DNA of 64,000 nucleotides, from contig JAVBLR010000030.1 in assembly GCA_031553395.1 (NCBI GenBank), positions 1 to 64,000 on the forward strand, read 5' to 3'. The translations under genes and the position numbers were made by a program. Source of the DNA: WRGA01 sp031553395. GTDB lineage: Bacteria; Bacteroidota; Bacteroidia; Bacteroidales; WRGA01. The notes beneath the pieces are model-generated. The model searched no databases, was not told where the DNA came from, and saw only the letters and a list, made by a program, of their open reading frames with translations. This document shows positions 26,007-36,565 of this stretch, one piece after another (position 1 is the first letter of the stretch; each line of letters starts with the position of its first letter).

Positions 26007-27287
26007 TCAAGATTCGGGATAATCAATCATTCGTATTTTACCATATTCTATAATACCATCAGTAATTAAAGCATTCGAGATTAAATCGAATGTGTTGCAT
26101 TCTTCTTCATTAAATGGAACCTCTTTCAGATTAGCTTCCTTAATCATTATTTCTTCCAAACTTTTAATGGAGTTTAGTTTATTTAATCTGTCTAATTCTT
26201 GAACTTCGGCCGATTTTTTCAAATTCTCTAATTCATTAAATTCATCTTTGTCTAATTGGAAATTATTTTTCTCTTCGGTTAATGATTCAACTCTCAACAG
26301 ATCATCCGAATCTTTCAATTCATTCATTCTGGCAGATTCTTCTTTTGTAAACTTGAAAGGCATTTTCTTATAAATATCCTTAAAATCATCCTTTAGAATC
26401 TTATTTTTATCATCAAAAATGATTTCCGGCTTGATTGTATTTATCCCCTTGGTTAAATTTTTAATTTGATCATATTCGATATGCCTTTCAATTACATTAG
26501 ACATAGACTGATATTGCCAAACATCCTTTTTGTTATAATTTTCAGATAGTTTATTATAATGTTCGGATAAGATTATTGTAATAACATTCATTCTATTATC
26601 TTTTCCATAAACTTTATTCATTGCTTCCAATATTCTATTGGTCAAATAGAGCGGTTTAAATAGCATTGTTCTTAATCCTTCTTTTTTTACAATTATATCT
26701 AAGTGTGGATTGCGTAAATGCTCATGAATAATTTCTATTTCAGTATTGTAATTCCTTAATAATAAACACAATCCATGCATTATGGCATAATCTTCCGATT
26801 TACTGTTATATTGTTCTACGTGAATATCCTCCGGAAGAGTTTTTAGCTTTAGAATATGTTCATCGGAAGGGTATTGAACTGGATTTTTTTCCATTTTAGC
26901 AGCAAAAGCGAGAGTGCATACATTATTCCTGTATAGGTGCCTAATCAAATCTTCAAATAATTTTTCTTGTGTTGTTCTATTAACACGTTCAATATTCTTA
27001 GCCGTTTTCCATGAATAACGGCAGCCAAATCCGGCAAAAACGGCCCCCAAGAAAGCAAGTACTATATTGATGTAAGTCCACGGATACGCTTGTGTATTTG
27101 AGGAAGTTTTTCCTACATGAAGTGCAACAACAGAAATAGAATCTTTTATTGCTTTTATATCTTGAATTATATGAATCTCATCTTCTACATCAAGGGAAGT
27201 GTGTGATATAGTATCAGATATTTCAGGTCGCGCAGTAATAATGCTACTAAATCCGATAATTAACAATAGGGCAAGCATTCTTTTCAT
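26007..27287 (-). CDS. Membrane-anchored hypothetical protein
   Basis: This 426-residue protein has a signal-like N-terminus (MKRMLALLLIIGFSSIITA), a short extracytoplasmic segment and one transmembrane helix at about 70-92 (YINIVLAFLGAVFAGFG). The long C-terminal part is charged, helical and probably cytoplasmic, rich in Lys/Glu with EKNN- and NELENLKKS-type stretches. I recognise no family. It lies between the converging glycan genes and is co-directional with the second Stealth gene (22-bp gap), so it may be a scaffold for that pathway. Confidence 0.65.
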   Translation of the reverse strand: MKRMLALLLIIGFSSIITARPEISDTISHTSLDVEDEIHIIQDIKAIKDSISVVALHVGKTSSNTQAYPWTYINIVLAFLGAVFAGFGCRYSWKTAKNIERVNRTTQEKLFEDLIRHLYRNNVCTLAFAAKMEKNPVQYPSDEHILKLKTLPEDIHVEQYNSKSEDYAIMHGLCLLLRNYNTEIEIIHEHLRNPHLDIIVKKEGLRTMLFKPLYLTNRILEAMNKVYGKDNRMNVITIILSEHYNKLSENYNKKDVWQYQSMSNVIERHIEYDQIKNLTKGINTIKPEIIFDDKNKILKDDFKDIYKKMPFKFTKEESARMNELKDSDDLLRVESLTEEKNNFQLDKDEFNELENLKKSAEVQELDRLNKLNSIKSLEEIMIKEANLKEVPFNEEECNTFDLISNALITDGIIEYGKIRMIDYPES

Positions 27288-27308
27288 ACAATCTTTTACA
27301 TGTTTGTT

Positions 27309-28250
27309 TTATAACTCAAATTGCGATTTTTCCGGGAAGTAACTTTCTAATAACTCTTTTGCTCTCATCCTGTCGCTATCTTGAACATACTGCGAATCGT
27401 TCATACAAAATAGAGTAGGATGATATTTTTTAAGTTTTTTATAGTGGCTTTCTTTATGAATGTGAATGTAAAGCGATTCTTTTTTTGATGGATAGTGCAA
27501 ATGTCCACGCTTTTCGACTAATGCAACATACGAATATATAACACGTTGAATGTCATTTGGATTACGCATGTGATTATTCTTTTCCATTTCAAACTCATTA
27601 GCAAAAATCTGTTCTCCAACTCTTTGGTAATCGCTTTTAAGGTAGGCATCGATATTGTGGTGCGGCATTCCGGAGTAATAGATTCCATATTTCTTTTCTA
27701 CCAATTTCGAAGCATTACCTATTTTTCGGCTATAGTTATGTAATGGCTTTCTGCAAATTTTCTCTCTCCAAAACCATCGTATTTTCCTAAGTGGTCTGCG
27801 ATTAAATCGAACAATAGGGAAACCATCCGCAGCAAAGAATATATCAGGAGAAACTGCTTTATTTATAAACATATCATCATTAGCATACAGAAAATGTTCC
27901 GAAAGTTGAGGTATTTTGTGTAAAAATTTTTCTATCAATGCTGAGTTAAAACAAGGCAAACTTTCTTGTGGTAAAATTTCCTTATGGTCAATAATATTGA
28001 TTTTCGGATGAGTAATATTAAGCCAATCAGGTATTTGATTATCAGTAACAATGAAAACTTTCCGTATCCAAGGTGCATATTTTTCTACAGAACGCAAACT
28101 GTATTTTAATTCATCATTATTGAAAAACCGCCCTTTGCAATTTATGGATGTACCATCCTCTGTATTTCCAATAAAAACATTACGCTTTGCTAACCATTTC
28201 GGGTCGCTACCATCTACCCAAAGATATACTAAATCTATATCCATTTTCAT
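27309..28250 (-). CDS. Second Stealth-type sugar-phosphate transferase
   Basis: This 313-residue protein shows Stealth CR1 (IDLVYLWVDGSDPKW), CR2 (FFNNDELKYSLRSVEKYA, FIVTDNQIPDWL, FNSALIEKFLHKIP, LYANDDMFI) and the later MPHHNIDAYLKSD and FCMNDSQ motifs. It is a distinct subgroup from the one at 23,169: sequence identity outside the motifs is low, so the two probably use different donors or acceptors. It lies downstream of two duplicated glycosyltransferases on the same strand. Confidence 0.88.
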   Translation of the reverse strand: MKMDIDLVYLWVDGSDPKWLAKRNVFIGNTEDGTSINCKGRFFNNDELKYSLRSVEKYAPWIRKVFIVTDNQIPDWLNITHPKINIIDHKEILPQESLPCFNSALIEKFLHKIPQLSEHFLYANDDMFINKAVSPDIFFAADGFPIVRFNRRPLRKIRWFWREKICRKPLHNYSRKIGNASKLVEKKYGIYYSGMPHHNIDAYLKSDYQRVGEQIFANEFEMEKNNHMRNPNDIQRVIYSYVALVEKRGHLHYPSKKESLYIHIHKESHYKKLKKYHPTLFCMNDSQYVQDSDRMRAKELLESYFPEKSQFEL

Positions 28251-28342
28251 CTGTTTATATTCTATTTTTTACATTAAGGTCAGATGGAACTCGTATTATA
28301 ATCACAGGTTTGTGTGATTATTTATCATACTCGTTTCTTATG

Positions 28343-29140
28343 CTATTTTTCGTTTTCAACCCGTTGCCTAATTTCGGAATATTTCTCAAGAATTTTCTCG
28401 AATGCCATGCGATTCAAATCTATTCCCGACTTAAAATTAGTCGTTTTCAGAGATAATTCTTTGGGCTTTTTAAGTCCATGCGGTTTATTGTGCTGCCCAA
28501 AGGGAAAAGGTACAATTTTAGTTCCGTTTGCTACGGCTGCCGCCCAAAACCATATATCATCAGTAGTTGGAGCTATTTTCATAAACAGGGAAGAATCCAG
28601 CATTTCTTTTTTTAAAGAATGGGGTGGATACAAAACACCTCCAACGCCCGTTTGTATATTGCTAAAACTGAAATGTAATTTTTTTGTAAGAAAATTATAC
28701 CATCTGTATTTTTTCCATTTGCGATATGGAGCATTAATTATTATTCGTTTAGCGCGATGAGCAAGTATAACATCCGGTATCTGCTTGTGTAAACGTAAGA
28801 AATCTCGCAACATATTTTTATGATACCAAACATCATCATCAATTGTTATTATTATATCATCAGGAAAGTCATTTAGCGCCGGGATCAATTTTCTGTACGA
28901 ACGAATATCTTCATCATAGTTTCTGATTTCAAAAATTGTATTTTTATTTGATAAATCCTGAAGCTCTTGCGGAATTTTACTCTCCGGGAATTGCGAAAAC
29001 GTGAGATATAAAATTATCTTATCCGGTTGTACAGAACCACTTAAAATTGATTGAACAGCTCCAACAGCATACGGAATTGCTGCGGGAAAAGAAGTCAGAG
29101 AAACAATTACTTTTTGTTTTATATCAATTTTCATTTTCAA
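28343..29140 (-). CDS. Glycosyltransferase, duplicate copy B
   Basis: This 265-residue protein opens with VIVSLTSFPAAIPYAVGAVQ. The acidic metal-binding cluster IITIDDDVWY sits near residue 100, and the late motifs are GVGGVLYPPHSLKKE and APTTDDIWFWAAAV. It is GT2-like in layout and probably cytoplasmic. It is a tandem paralogue of the gene immediately upstream, overlapping its 3' end by 17 bp. A block of about 80 bases is nearly identical between the two, so the duplication or a conversion event is recent. It probably acts in the same surface-glycan pathway. Confidence 0.8.
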   Translation of the reverse strand: MKMKIDIKQKVIVSLTSFPAAIPYAVGAVQSILSGSVQPDKIILYLTFSQFPESKIPQELQDLSNKNTIFEIRNYDEDIRSYRKLIPALNDFPDDIIITIDDDVWYHKNMLRDFLRLHKQIPDVILAHRAKRIIINAPYRKWKKYRWYNFLTKKLHFSFSNIQTGVGGVLYPPHSLKKEMLDSSLFMKIAPTTDDIWFWAAAVANGTKIVPFPFGQHNKPHGLKKPKELSLKTTNFKSGIDLNRMAFEKILEKYSEIRQRVENEK

Positions 29141-29906
29141 TCCGTTGTTTAATTATCGGATATTTTTCGATAATCCCTTCAATTACCTCCCGGTTAACAT
29201 CTCTGTGTGAGTGAATATTGACTTGTTTTAAAGATATTTCCATAGGTTTATTAAGCTCCCGAGGATTCCAAAGCCCAAAAGGAACCGGCGCAATTTTAGT
29301 TCCGTTTGCGACAGCCGCTGCCCAGAACCAAATATCATCAGCGGTTGGAGCTATTTTCATAAACAGGGAAGAATCCAGCATTTCTTTTTTTAAAGAATGG
29401 GGTGGATATAAAACACCGCCGATACCCGTCTGGAGATTTTCAAATTTAGGCTTCAGGCTTTTCGTCAAAAATCGTAAATTCATATACCGTTTACACATGC
29501 TGTATGGAGCATTCAGTTTCAAGTGCCTGACACGATGGCCGATAATCGCTTTGGGATATCGTTTGTGCAAGCGGAGCAGAAGGCGCAACATATGTCTGCC
29601 ATACATCATGTCATCATCGATTGTTATAATAATATCATCGGGAAAATCTCTTAGAGCCGGAATCAACTTGGTGTACGATCTGATATTTTCTTCATAAAAT
29701 CTGACCTCAAAAAGAGAATTCCTATCTGATAAATCCTGAAGCTCTTGCGGAATCTTACCTTCCGGAAATTGTGATGCAGTAAGATACATAACTATTTTGC
29801 TGGGAAGAACAGAGCCATTCAGAACGGATTGAACTGCTTGAACAGCAAACGGAATAGCCGCAGGAAAAGAGGTAAGAGAGACGATTGGTTTTTGTGGTTT
29901 TAACAT
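29124..29906 (-). CDS. Glycosyltransferase, duplicate copy A
   Basis: This 260-residue protein opens with PIVSLTSFPAAIPFAVQAVQ. It has the acidic cluster IITIDDDMMY, then GIGGVLYPPHSLKKE and APTADDIWFWAAAV. It is the first gene of the leftward glycan group, behind a -7 box (TACCTTTG) at 29937-29930. Catalytic residues are intact in both duplicates, so they may transfer the same or related sugars onto different acceptors. Confidence 0.8.
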   Translation of the reverse strand: MLKPQKPIVSLTSFPAAIPFAVQAVQSVLNGSVLPSKIVMYLTASQFPEGKIPQELQDLSDRNSLFEVRFYEENIRSYTKLIPALRDFPDDIIITIDDDMMYGRHMLRLLLRLHKRYPKAIIGHRVRHLKLNAPYSMCKRYMNLRFLTKSLKPKFENLQTGIGGVLYPPHSLKKEMLDSSLFMKIAPTADDIWFWAAAVANGTKIAPVPFGLWNPRELNKPMEISLKQVNIHSHRDVNREVIEGIIEKYPIIKQRIENEN

Positions 29907-30423
29907 GATTTTCTTATAAAAAACTTATACAAAGGTATAACATATTTTTGTTTTTTTTGTTTCCATCTTCCCTTAATAAATTCCGATATACCACACACTC
30001 AAAGGTAGAGATTTTCATCAATATTCAAATGCAGGCATTGCGAAATTCCAAGGAGCTATTCTAATTCAGTTCGTTCTGATTGTGTAAATATTACTTTTCT
30101 TATCATGGTCGTTTTTGAGGTAAGAGTACATTTTAAATCAGACGTAACACTAGTGTAGTGAATGTAATATTTAACTATCCCATTTGACCTTACCTGCAAA
30201 AGCTGAATTATTTACCTGACAACTGTTTAAAATATTTACTCTTACATCTATTTTTGAAACTCTGAATCCATCGATTATTTGAAAGATAATTGATTATCAG
30301 TGTTAATCTTTATTACTCTTCCTTTTTTAATTTGCGAAAACTATTGTAATTTTATAAATTCTTTATAGTTTTGAGCCTCAAAACTCAAAAAAGTAAAATT
30401 AATATATAATAAACATTCAAATT
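29907..30423. other. Intergenic region between the glycan group and ssb
   Basis: These 517 bp lack a supportable gene. CAAAGGTA (29930-29937) is a -7 box for the leftward glycosyltransferase. An inverted pair, GTAAGAGTA...TTTAAA near 30120 and TTTAAA...TACTCTTAC near 30230, could form a stem with a loop of about 90 nt. Confidence 0.45.
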
Positions 30424-30912
30424 ATGTCAGTAAACAAAGTCATATTACTGGGAAATGTTGGGAAAGATCCTGATGTAAGGCACTTAGACAATAATGTATC
30501 GGTTGCAAGTTTCTCATTGGCAACTACAGAAAGAGGCTATACAACCCAAGCCGGAGTGCAAATTCCCGATAAAACAGAATGGCACAACATTGTAGCATGG
30601 AGAGGATTAGCAAAAATAGTAGAAGACTATGTAAAAAAAGGAACACCTATCTATGTTGAAGGAAAAATCCGTACCCGGAGTTGGGAAGATCAAAATGGAG
30701 TAAAAAGATATACAACCGAAATTTATGCCGATAATATTGAGTTGTTGGGCAAAAGAGGTGATGGACAGTCATCTATGCCTCCACATCCGGCAAATTCATT
30801 CGAAGGAAACGCTCCGCAATTTAACCAACCGGCATCTTCATCACAATCTCAACAAGAACCCGATCCTTTTGGCGGGGAAAGTGGTTCCGGTGCAGATGAT
30901 CTGCCATTTTAA
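30424..30912 (+). CDS. ssb: Single-stranded DNA-binding protein
   Basis: This 162-residue SSB has an N-terminal OB fold (VNKVILLGNVGKDPDVR, TEWHNIVAWRGLA, YVEGKIRTR), a Gln/Ser/Pro-rich linker and the acidic partner-binding tail ending DDLPF. It protects ssDNA and recruits replication and repair proteins. The order ssb-gldE-gldD is conserved in Bacteroidetes. A terminator follows it, so gldE has at least partly independent expression. Confidence 0.97.
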   Translation: MSVNKVILLGNVGKDPDVRHLDNNVSVASFSLATTERGYTTQAGVQIPDKTEWHNIVAWRGLAKIVEDYVKKGTPIYVEGKIRTRSWEDQNGVKRYTTEIYADNIELLGKRGDGQSSMPPHPANSFEGNAPQFNQPASSSQSQQEPDPFGGESGSGADDLPF

Positions 30913-30917
30913 AAATA

Positions 30918-30963
30918 AAAAGAGTTGTATCAAAAAAAATTCTTACTTTTGATACAACTCTTT
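30918..30963 (+). terminator. Terminator after ssb
   Basis: A 17-bp stem with A-rich left and T-rich right flanks (arm AAGAGTTGTATCAAAA, 30918-30935 with 30947-30963) lies six bases after the ssb stop codon. Confidence 0.85.
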
Positions 30964-30987
30964 ATTTGTTAACTAAAACTAACAACA

Positions 30988-32322
30988 TTGGACTCCGATT
31001 ATTTTCCGTGCATTCTTAATTCGATTATTTTTTCGCCACTCACAAGCGAAACCTTCCTTTTTTTGCTTTTAGCATCTTTTTCTCTTTTATTCTCAGGCTA
31101 TTTATCTGCATCCGAACTGGCATATTTTTCTTTAAACAGTGAAGACCTTACAATACTGAAAGAAAGCGACCACCCAATTGATAAAAAAATTGTAAAACAG
31201 ATAGATAAATCCGGTCATTTATTGGCAACGTTGCTTATTTCCAATGCATTTTCCAGCATTTGTTATATTGTTTTCGGTTATTATTTTCTTGCAAAATCTG
31301 TAATTACAGATTATTCATCAATCATAGATTTTTTATTACTGGCAATTGTATTGTTTATTCCGCTGCTGTTATTCGGAGAAATGATTCCTAAGATTTACGC
31401 ATCACAATATCCGTTGAAAGCTGTTCGCCGGCGGGTTTCTACAATAAATGCATTGAGTACAATTTTCAAACCATTATCAAGTTTATTGGTTTGGTTTTCA
31501 TTATTAATTGACAAACGAATTCCAAAAAAAAATTACAACATATCGTTGGATGAACTTTCCCAAGCTATCGAAATGACTGAAGGCAACAATTCCGAAGAAA
31601 AAGAATTATTAAGAGGGATTGTAAAATTTGCGGATAAAACAGCCGTAGAGATCATGACAGCTCGCTTGGATGTAGCTGATATCGACATTAAAAAGAATTT
31701 CAAGGAAGTAATCGATTTTATTCTTAAAACAGGATACTCGCGAATACCAGTATATTCAGGGACAGATGATTATATCAAGGGAGTTTTATACATCAAAGAT
31801 TTGTTGCCATACTTAGGAAAAACCGACAATTTTCGTTGGCAAAGCCTTATCCGTTCGGCTTATTTTGTTCCCGAGACAAAAAAAATCCGGGATTTATTGG
31901 AAGAATTCCAAGAGAATAAAATCCATTTGGCTATTGTTGTTGATGAGTTTGGCGGCACATCCGGAATAGTAACAATGGAAGATATTCTAGAAGAAATTGT
32001 CGGAGAAATCAGTGATGAATACGATGATGAGGAAAAGCAATACATCAAACTCTCCGATAATGTGTATATTTTTGAAGCAAAGATATTACTAAATGATTTC
32101 TTCAAAATCACGAAAATTGATGAAAAAGACTTCGGTGAACTAAGTGAAGAACCCGAAACATTAGCCGGATTAATACTCGAACTTCGAGGAGATTTCCCTG
32201 CAATTCAGGAAGTTATCGAATATAAAAAATATCGATTTACAGTTCTGGAAGCAGATAAACAACGTATTATAAAAGTAAAATTGTCAATCGACAAAAGCTC
32301 TGAAGAAAAAGAAATGCCATGA
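30988..32322 (+). CDS. gldE: Gliding-motility-associated GldE, CNNM/CBS transporter family
   Basis: This 444-residue protein has an N-terminal CNNM (DUF21) membrane domain with about four helices (LFLLLASFSLLFSGYLSASE, LLAIVLFIPLLLFGEM) and a CBS pair (about 210-330, with MTARLDVADID and FGGTSGIVTMEDILEEIVG). It ends with a CorC_HlyC transporter-associated domain. The TTG start is supported by the typical N-terminus (MDSDYFPCIL), and no in-frame ATG precedes the first helix. In non-gliding Bacteroidales the gldE/gldD pair persists, presumably serving envelope or type IX-related functions. Confidence 0.93.
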   Translation: MDSDYFPCILNSIIFSPLTSETFLFLLLASFSLLFSGYLSASELAYFSLNSEDLTILKESDHPIDKKIVKQIDKSGHLLATLLISNAFSSICYIVFGYYFLAKSVITDYSSIIDFLLLAIVLFIPLLLFGEMIPKIYASQYPLKAVRRRVSTINALSTIFKPLSSLLVWFSLLIDKRIPKKNYNISLDELSQAIEMTEGNNSEEKELLRGIVKFADKTAVEIMTARLDVADIDIKKNFKEVIDFILKTGYSRIPVYSGTDDYIKGVLYIKDLLPYLGKTDNFRWQSLIRSAYFVPETKKIRDLLEEFQENKIHLAIVVDEFGGTSGIVTMEDILEEIVGEISDEYDDEEKQYIKLSDNVYIFEAKILLNDFFKITKIDEKDFGELSEEPETLAGLILELRGDFPAIQEVIEYKKYRFTVLEADKQRIIKVKLSIDKSSEEKEMP

Positions 32323-32409
32323 AAACGAGCATGAAAAAACTTTCGTCAAAGGCAATGATATTTTACGCGAGTTTCCATACGACCAAAATGTAGAAAATAA
32401 AAATAACGG

Positions 32410-32979
32410 ATGAAACCATTCGCACTATTTCTCCTTGCTTTTCTGCTTTTTGCCTGTAATGATGAAGGATACGCTCCAAAACCAATGGGTTATTTCCGCA
32501 TTGATTTACAAGAAAAAGCATATATTTCAATACCTTCCGATTATCCTTTTTCCTTTGAGGTTCCGTCCATATCGAAAAAAATAGACGAACAAAGTCAAGA
32601 TAAAAGCAACAATTGGTTTGATATTTATTATCCGTTTTACAAAGCCCGTATTTACTGCACGTATATTCCTATAAAAAAGGATAATTTCAAAGAAGTTTCT
32701 GAGGATAGTTATCGTTTTGTATACCGCCATACGGTAAAAGCCGATGCCATTAATGAGAAAACATTTTCTTACCCCGGAAAACATATTTATGGTATTCTAT
32801 ATACCATCAGCGGAAACGCAGCTTCTCCAATACAATTCGTGATAACAGACAGCACCAAGCATTTTTTCAGGGGAGCATTGTATTTCGATTGTACACCTAA
32901 TCAGGATTCTTTACGTCCTGTTATCAATTATATCAATGAAGATATAAGCCAGATTATTAATACTTTTCAATGGAAATAA
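32410..32979 (+). CDS. gldD: Gliding-motility lipoprotein GldD
   Basis: This 189-residue lipoprotein has a signal peptide and lipobox (LLFAC), then the family opening PKPMGYFRIDL and later YYPFYKARIYCTY, NWFDIYYP and a C-terminal DISQIINTFQWK. It follows gldE by 87 bp. GldD is needed with GldE for gliding in Flavobacteria. In Bacteroidales it is widespread without gliding, and its molecular role is unsettled. Confidence 0.93.
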   Translation: MKPFALFLLAFLLFACNDEGYAPKPMGYFRIDLQEKAYISIPSDYPFSFEVPSISKKIDEQSQDKSNNWFDIYYPFYKARIYCTYIPIKKDNFKEVSEDSYRFVYRHTVKADAINEKTFSYPGKHIYGILYTISGNAASPIQFVITDSTKHFFRGALYFDCTPNQDSLRPVINYINEDISQIINTFQWK

Positions 32980-32980
32980 A

Positions 32981-33006
32981 AAAGACCGCAAAAATTTGCA
33001 GTCTTT
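32981..33006. terminator. Bidirectional terminator between gldD and ahcY
   Basis: A 12-bp stem with one mismatch (arm AAAGACCGCAAA with TTTGCAGTCTTT) lies between the convergent stop codons, with A/T tracts on both sides. Confidence 0.75.
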
Positions 33007-33027
33007 AATACAATTCAATTGTAACTA

Positions 33028-34443
<1,416 letters not shown>

Positions 34444-34497
34444 AATTATTATTTACTATTTGACTAATTACTATTTTTCGAAGACAATCATAATTGA

Positions 34498-36261
34498 TCA
34501 CCAGCGTTTTTTTCTATTTCTATCTCTATCGAATCCGCCGCCTCCACCTCGACGATTTCCACCGCCGCTGCTACTACGTCCGCTGTCGCCTCCTCTTGAT
34601 GATTTTTCCTGTGGTTTATCTTGTGCAATTTCAATAGATACTCTGCGTCCCATAAAATCTTGGTTATTCAACGATTTTATTATGGTTTTAGCACTACGTT
34701 CTTCCACCTCGAAAAATGAGAAGTTTTTCATTAAATCTATTTTTCCGATAGTAACTCTGCCGGGAACATTTTGATTGATAAATTCAATCAAACTATTCGG
34801 GTATAAACCATCTGTTTTTCCCACATTGATAAACATCCGGGAAAAACCGGCTTCAGCATTTCGGCTACGTCCGCCGCCACTTCTTGAATCTCCTCTTTCC
34901 GAACGTTCTCTTTTTCGATCTGAACGCTCATCCGGTTGTTCTATCTCCTGTGCAGCCGAATAATAATCCAGCAAGCGGTTAAATTCAAATGATACAATCC
35001 GTTTAAGTAAATCTTCCTGACTCAACCATTCCAATTTACGCAAAATTGAAGGCAAATAACCTGCAATTTCTTCTTCATTTACTTTTACTTTTTCAATTTT
35101 ATCTACCAAATTGAAAAGTTGTTTTTCGCAAATCTGACTACCGGCCGGAACTTGTCTCGGTTCGAATTTCTTCCCGATCATTTTTTCTATTTCACGAACT
35201 TTCCCTTTTTCCTTTATGTGGATAATGGCAATGGAAGTTCCCGACTTTCCTGCACGCCCCGTACGTCCGCTACGGTGTGTATATGATTCGATATCATCCG
35301 GCAATCCGTAATTGATAACATGCGTTAAATCATCAACATCGATACCACGAGCAGCAACATCCGTCGCAACCAATAATTGTAAATTATGAATACGAAATTT
35401 CTGCATCACACTATCCCGTTGTGCCTGAGACAATTCCCCGTGCAACGAATCGGCATTGTAACCGTCTTGTATCAGCTTATCGGCAATTTCCTGCGTTTCC
35501 CTGCGAGTACGGCAGAAAATAATTCCGTAAATATTCGGATAATAATCAGCTATTCGTTTTAATGCCAAATATTTATCTTTTGCATGAACCATGTAATACA
35601 CATGTTTCACATTTTTAGCACCTTCATTTTTTGTACCAACAGTAATTTCAACCGCATTTTTCATGTATTTCTTCGTAATGCGGGCAATTTCGGTAGGCAT
35701 TGTTGCCGAAAAAAGCAATGTATTTTTTTCCGTAGGCACTTCTGCTAAAATAGCATCGATACTTTCGGAGAAACCCATATTGAGCATTTCGTCGGCCTCA
35801 TCCAAAATTACATTTTGTATGCCACCGAGTTTTACCGTTTTACGATTGATTAAATCGACCAAACGTCCCGGTGTAGCAACCACGATATGCACACCTTTTT
35901 TTAAGGTATTAATTTGACTTTCAATACTTGAACCTCCATAAACAGGAAGTACTCTCAATCCATCAATATATTTGGAATAATCGCTGAGGTCTCCGGCAAT
36001 TTGCAGGCAAAGTTCCCGCGTAGGGCACAAAATAAGTGCTTGCGGTTGTTTATTCTTTATATCAATTTGTTGTAAAATCGGAAGTCCGAATGCAGCAGTT
36101 TTACCGGTTCCTGTTTGAGCTAAAGCGATTAAATCGGTATTTGTTCCTTGCAGTAAATAGGGGATAACTTGTTCTTGTACAGGCATCGGATACTCATATC
36201 CGAGCTCTTGGATGGCTTGCAAAATTTCAGGTGCAACGCCTAATTCTTCAAATGTCTTCAT
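34498..36261 (-). CDS. DEAD-box RNA helicase (DeaD/DbpA type)
   Basis: This 587-residue ATP-dependent RNA helicase has a Q motif, motif I AQTGTGKT (about 47-54), DEADEML, SAT, ATDVAARGID and HRSGRTGRAG. A DbpA-like RNA-recognition domain (INVGKTDGLYPNSLIEFI, then IGKIDLMKNFSFFEV) precedes an Arg/Gly/Ser-rich tail. This layout suits ribosome assembly or mRNA decay. A -7 box (TACCTTTG) lies at 36290-36283, giving a short leader. It is co-directional with ahcY, 54 bp apart. Confidence 0.95.
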   Translation of the reverse strand: MKTFEELGVAPEILQAIQELGYEYPMPVQEQVIPYLLQGTNTDLIALAQTGTGKTAAFGLPILQQIDIKNKQPQALILCPTRELCLQIAGDLSDYSKYIDGLRVLPVYGGSSIESQINTLKKGVHIVVATPGRLVDLINRKTVKLGGIQNVILDEADEMLNMGFSESIDAILAEVPTEKNTLLFSATMPTEIARITKKYMKNAVEITVGTKNEGAKNVKHVYYMVHAKDKYLALKRIADYYPNIYGIIFCRTRRETQEIADKLIQDGYNADSLHGELSQAQRDSVMQKFRIHNLQLLVATDVAARGIDVDDLTHVINYGLPDDIESYTHRSGRTGRAGKSGTSIAIIHIKEKGKVREIEKMIGKKFEPRQVPAGSQICEKQLFNLVDKIEKVKVNEEEIAGYLPSILRKLEWLSQEDLLKRIVSFEFNRLLDYYSAAQEIEQPDERSDRKRERSERGDSRSGGGRSRNAEAGFSRMFINVGKTDGLYPNSLIEFINQNVPGRVTIGKIDLMKNFSFFEVEERSAKTIIKSLNNQDFMGRRVSIEIAQDKPQEKSSRGGDSGRSSSGGGNRRGGGGGFDRDRNRKKRW

Positions 36262-36282
36262 CTATTTTTTTTGATTCGGGCG

Positions 36283-36290
36283 CAAAGGTA
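36283..36290 (-). promoter_or_regulatory. -7 box of the DEAD-box helicase promoter
   Basis: TACCTTTG on the minus strand lies 21 bp before the start codon. No good -33 element is visible. Confidence 0.45.
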
Positions 36291-36473
36291 GTGATAATTA
36301 ACGGGATATTGTTAAAGATGCACTATATTTTTTAGTACTTGATTAAGGAAAAGGTCATGACACATCATGTAAAAATTCGACATCATCTCTTAATAAACTA
36401 AAAAGACATCTAACTAGATGCTCATTGTGGATGTGATTTACATTGTACCACCTTCATATATCGAACTTTTTTA

Positions 36474-36481
36474 TACTTTTG
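36474..36481 (+). promoter_or_regulatory. -7 box of the Ca2+-ATPase promoter
   Basis: TACTTTTG lies 84 bp before the ATG at 36566 and fits the -7 consensus. This supports the later start, because earlier in-frame starts would lie at or before the transcription start. The rest of the 304-bp gap 36262-36565 shows nothing else. Confidence 0.45.
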
Positions 36482-36565
36482 ACGTTTAAAAACTATAGAA
36501 AAGCCAAACAGACATCTCTTAAAGAACCGATCTCAACTCAACCAAAAAATATCAATTTACACACA

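Noticed and set aside
29218..29697. Long open frame (159 codons) on the plus strand
   Set aside because: It is antisense to the duplicated glycosyltransferase, which has clear catalytic motifs. The similar plus-strand frame at 28314-28760 mirrors the duplicate, so both are shadows.
36443..36565. Longer N-terminus for the Ca2+-type ATPase (TTG start)
   Set aside because: The added 41 residues do not fit the family, the -7 box lies within this segment, and the ATG at 36566 gives the expected N-terminus.
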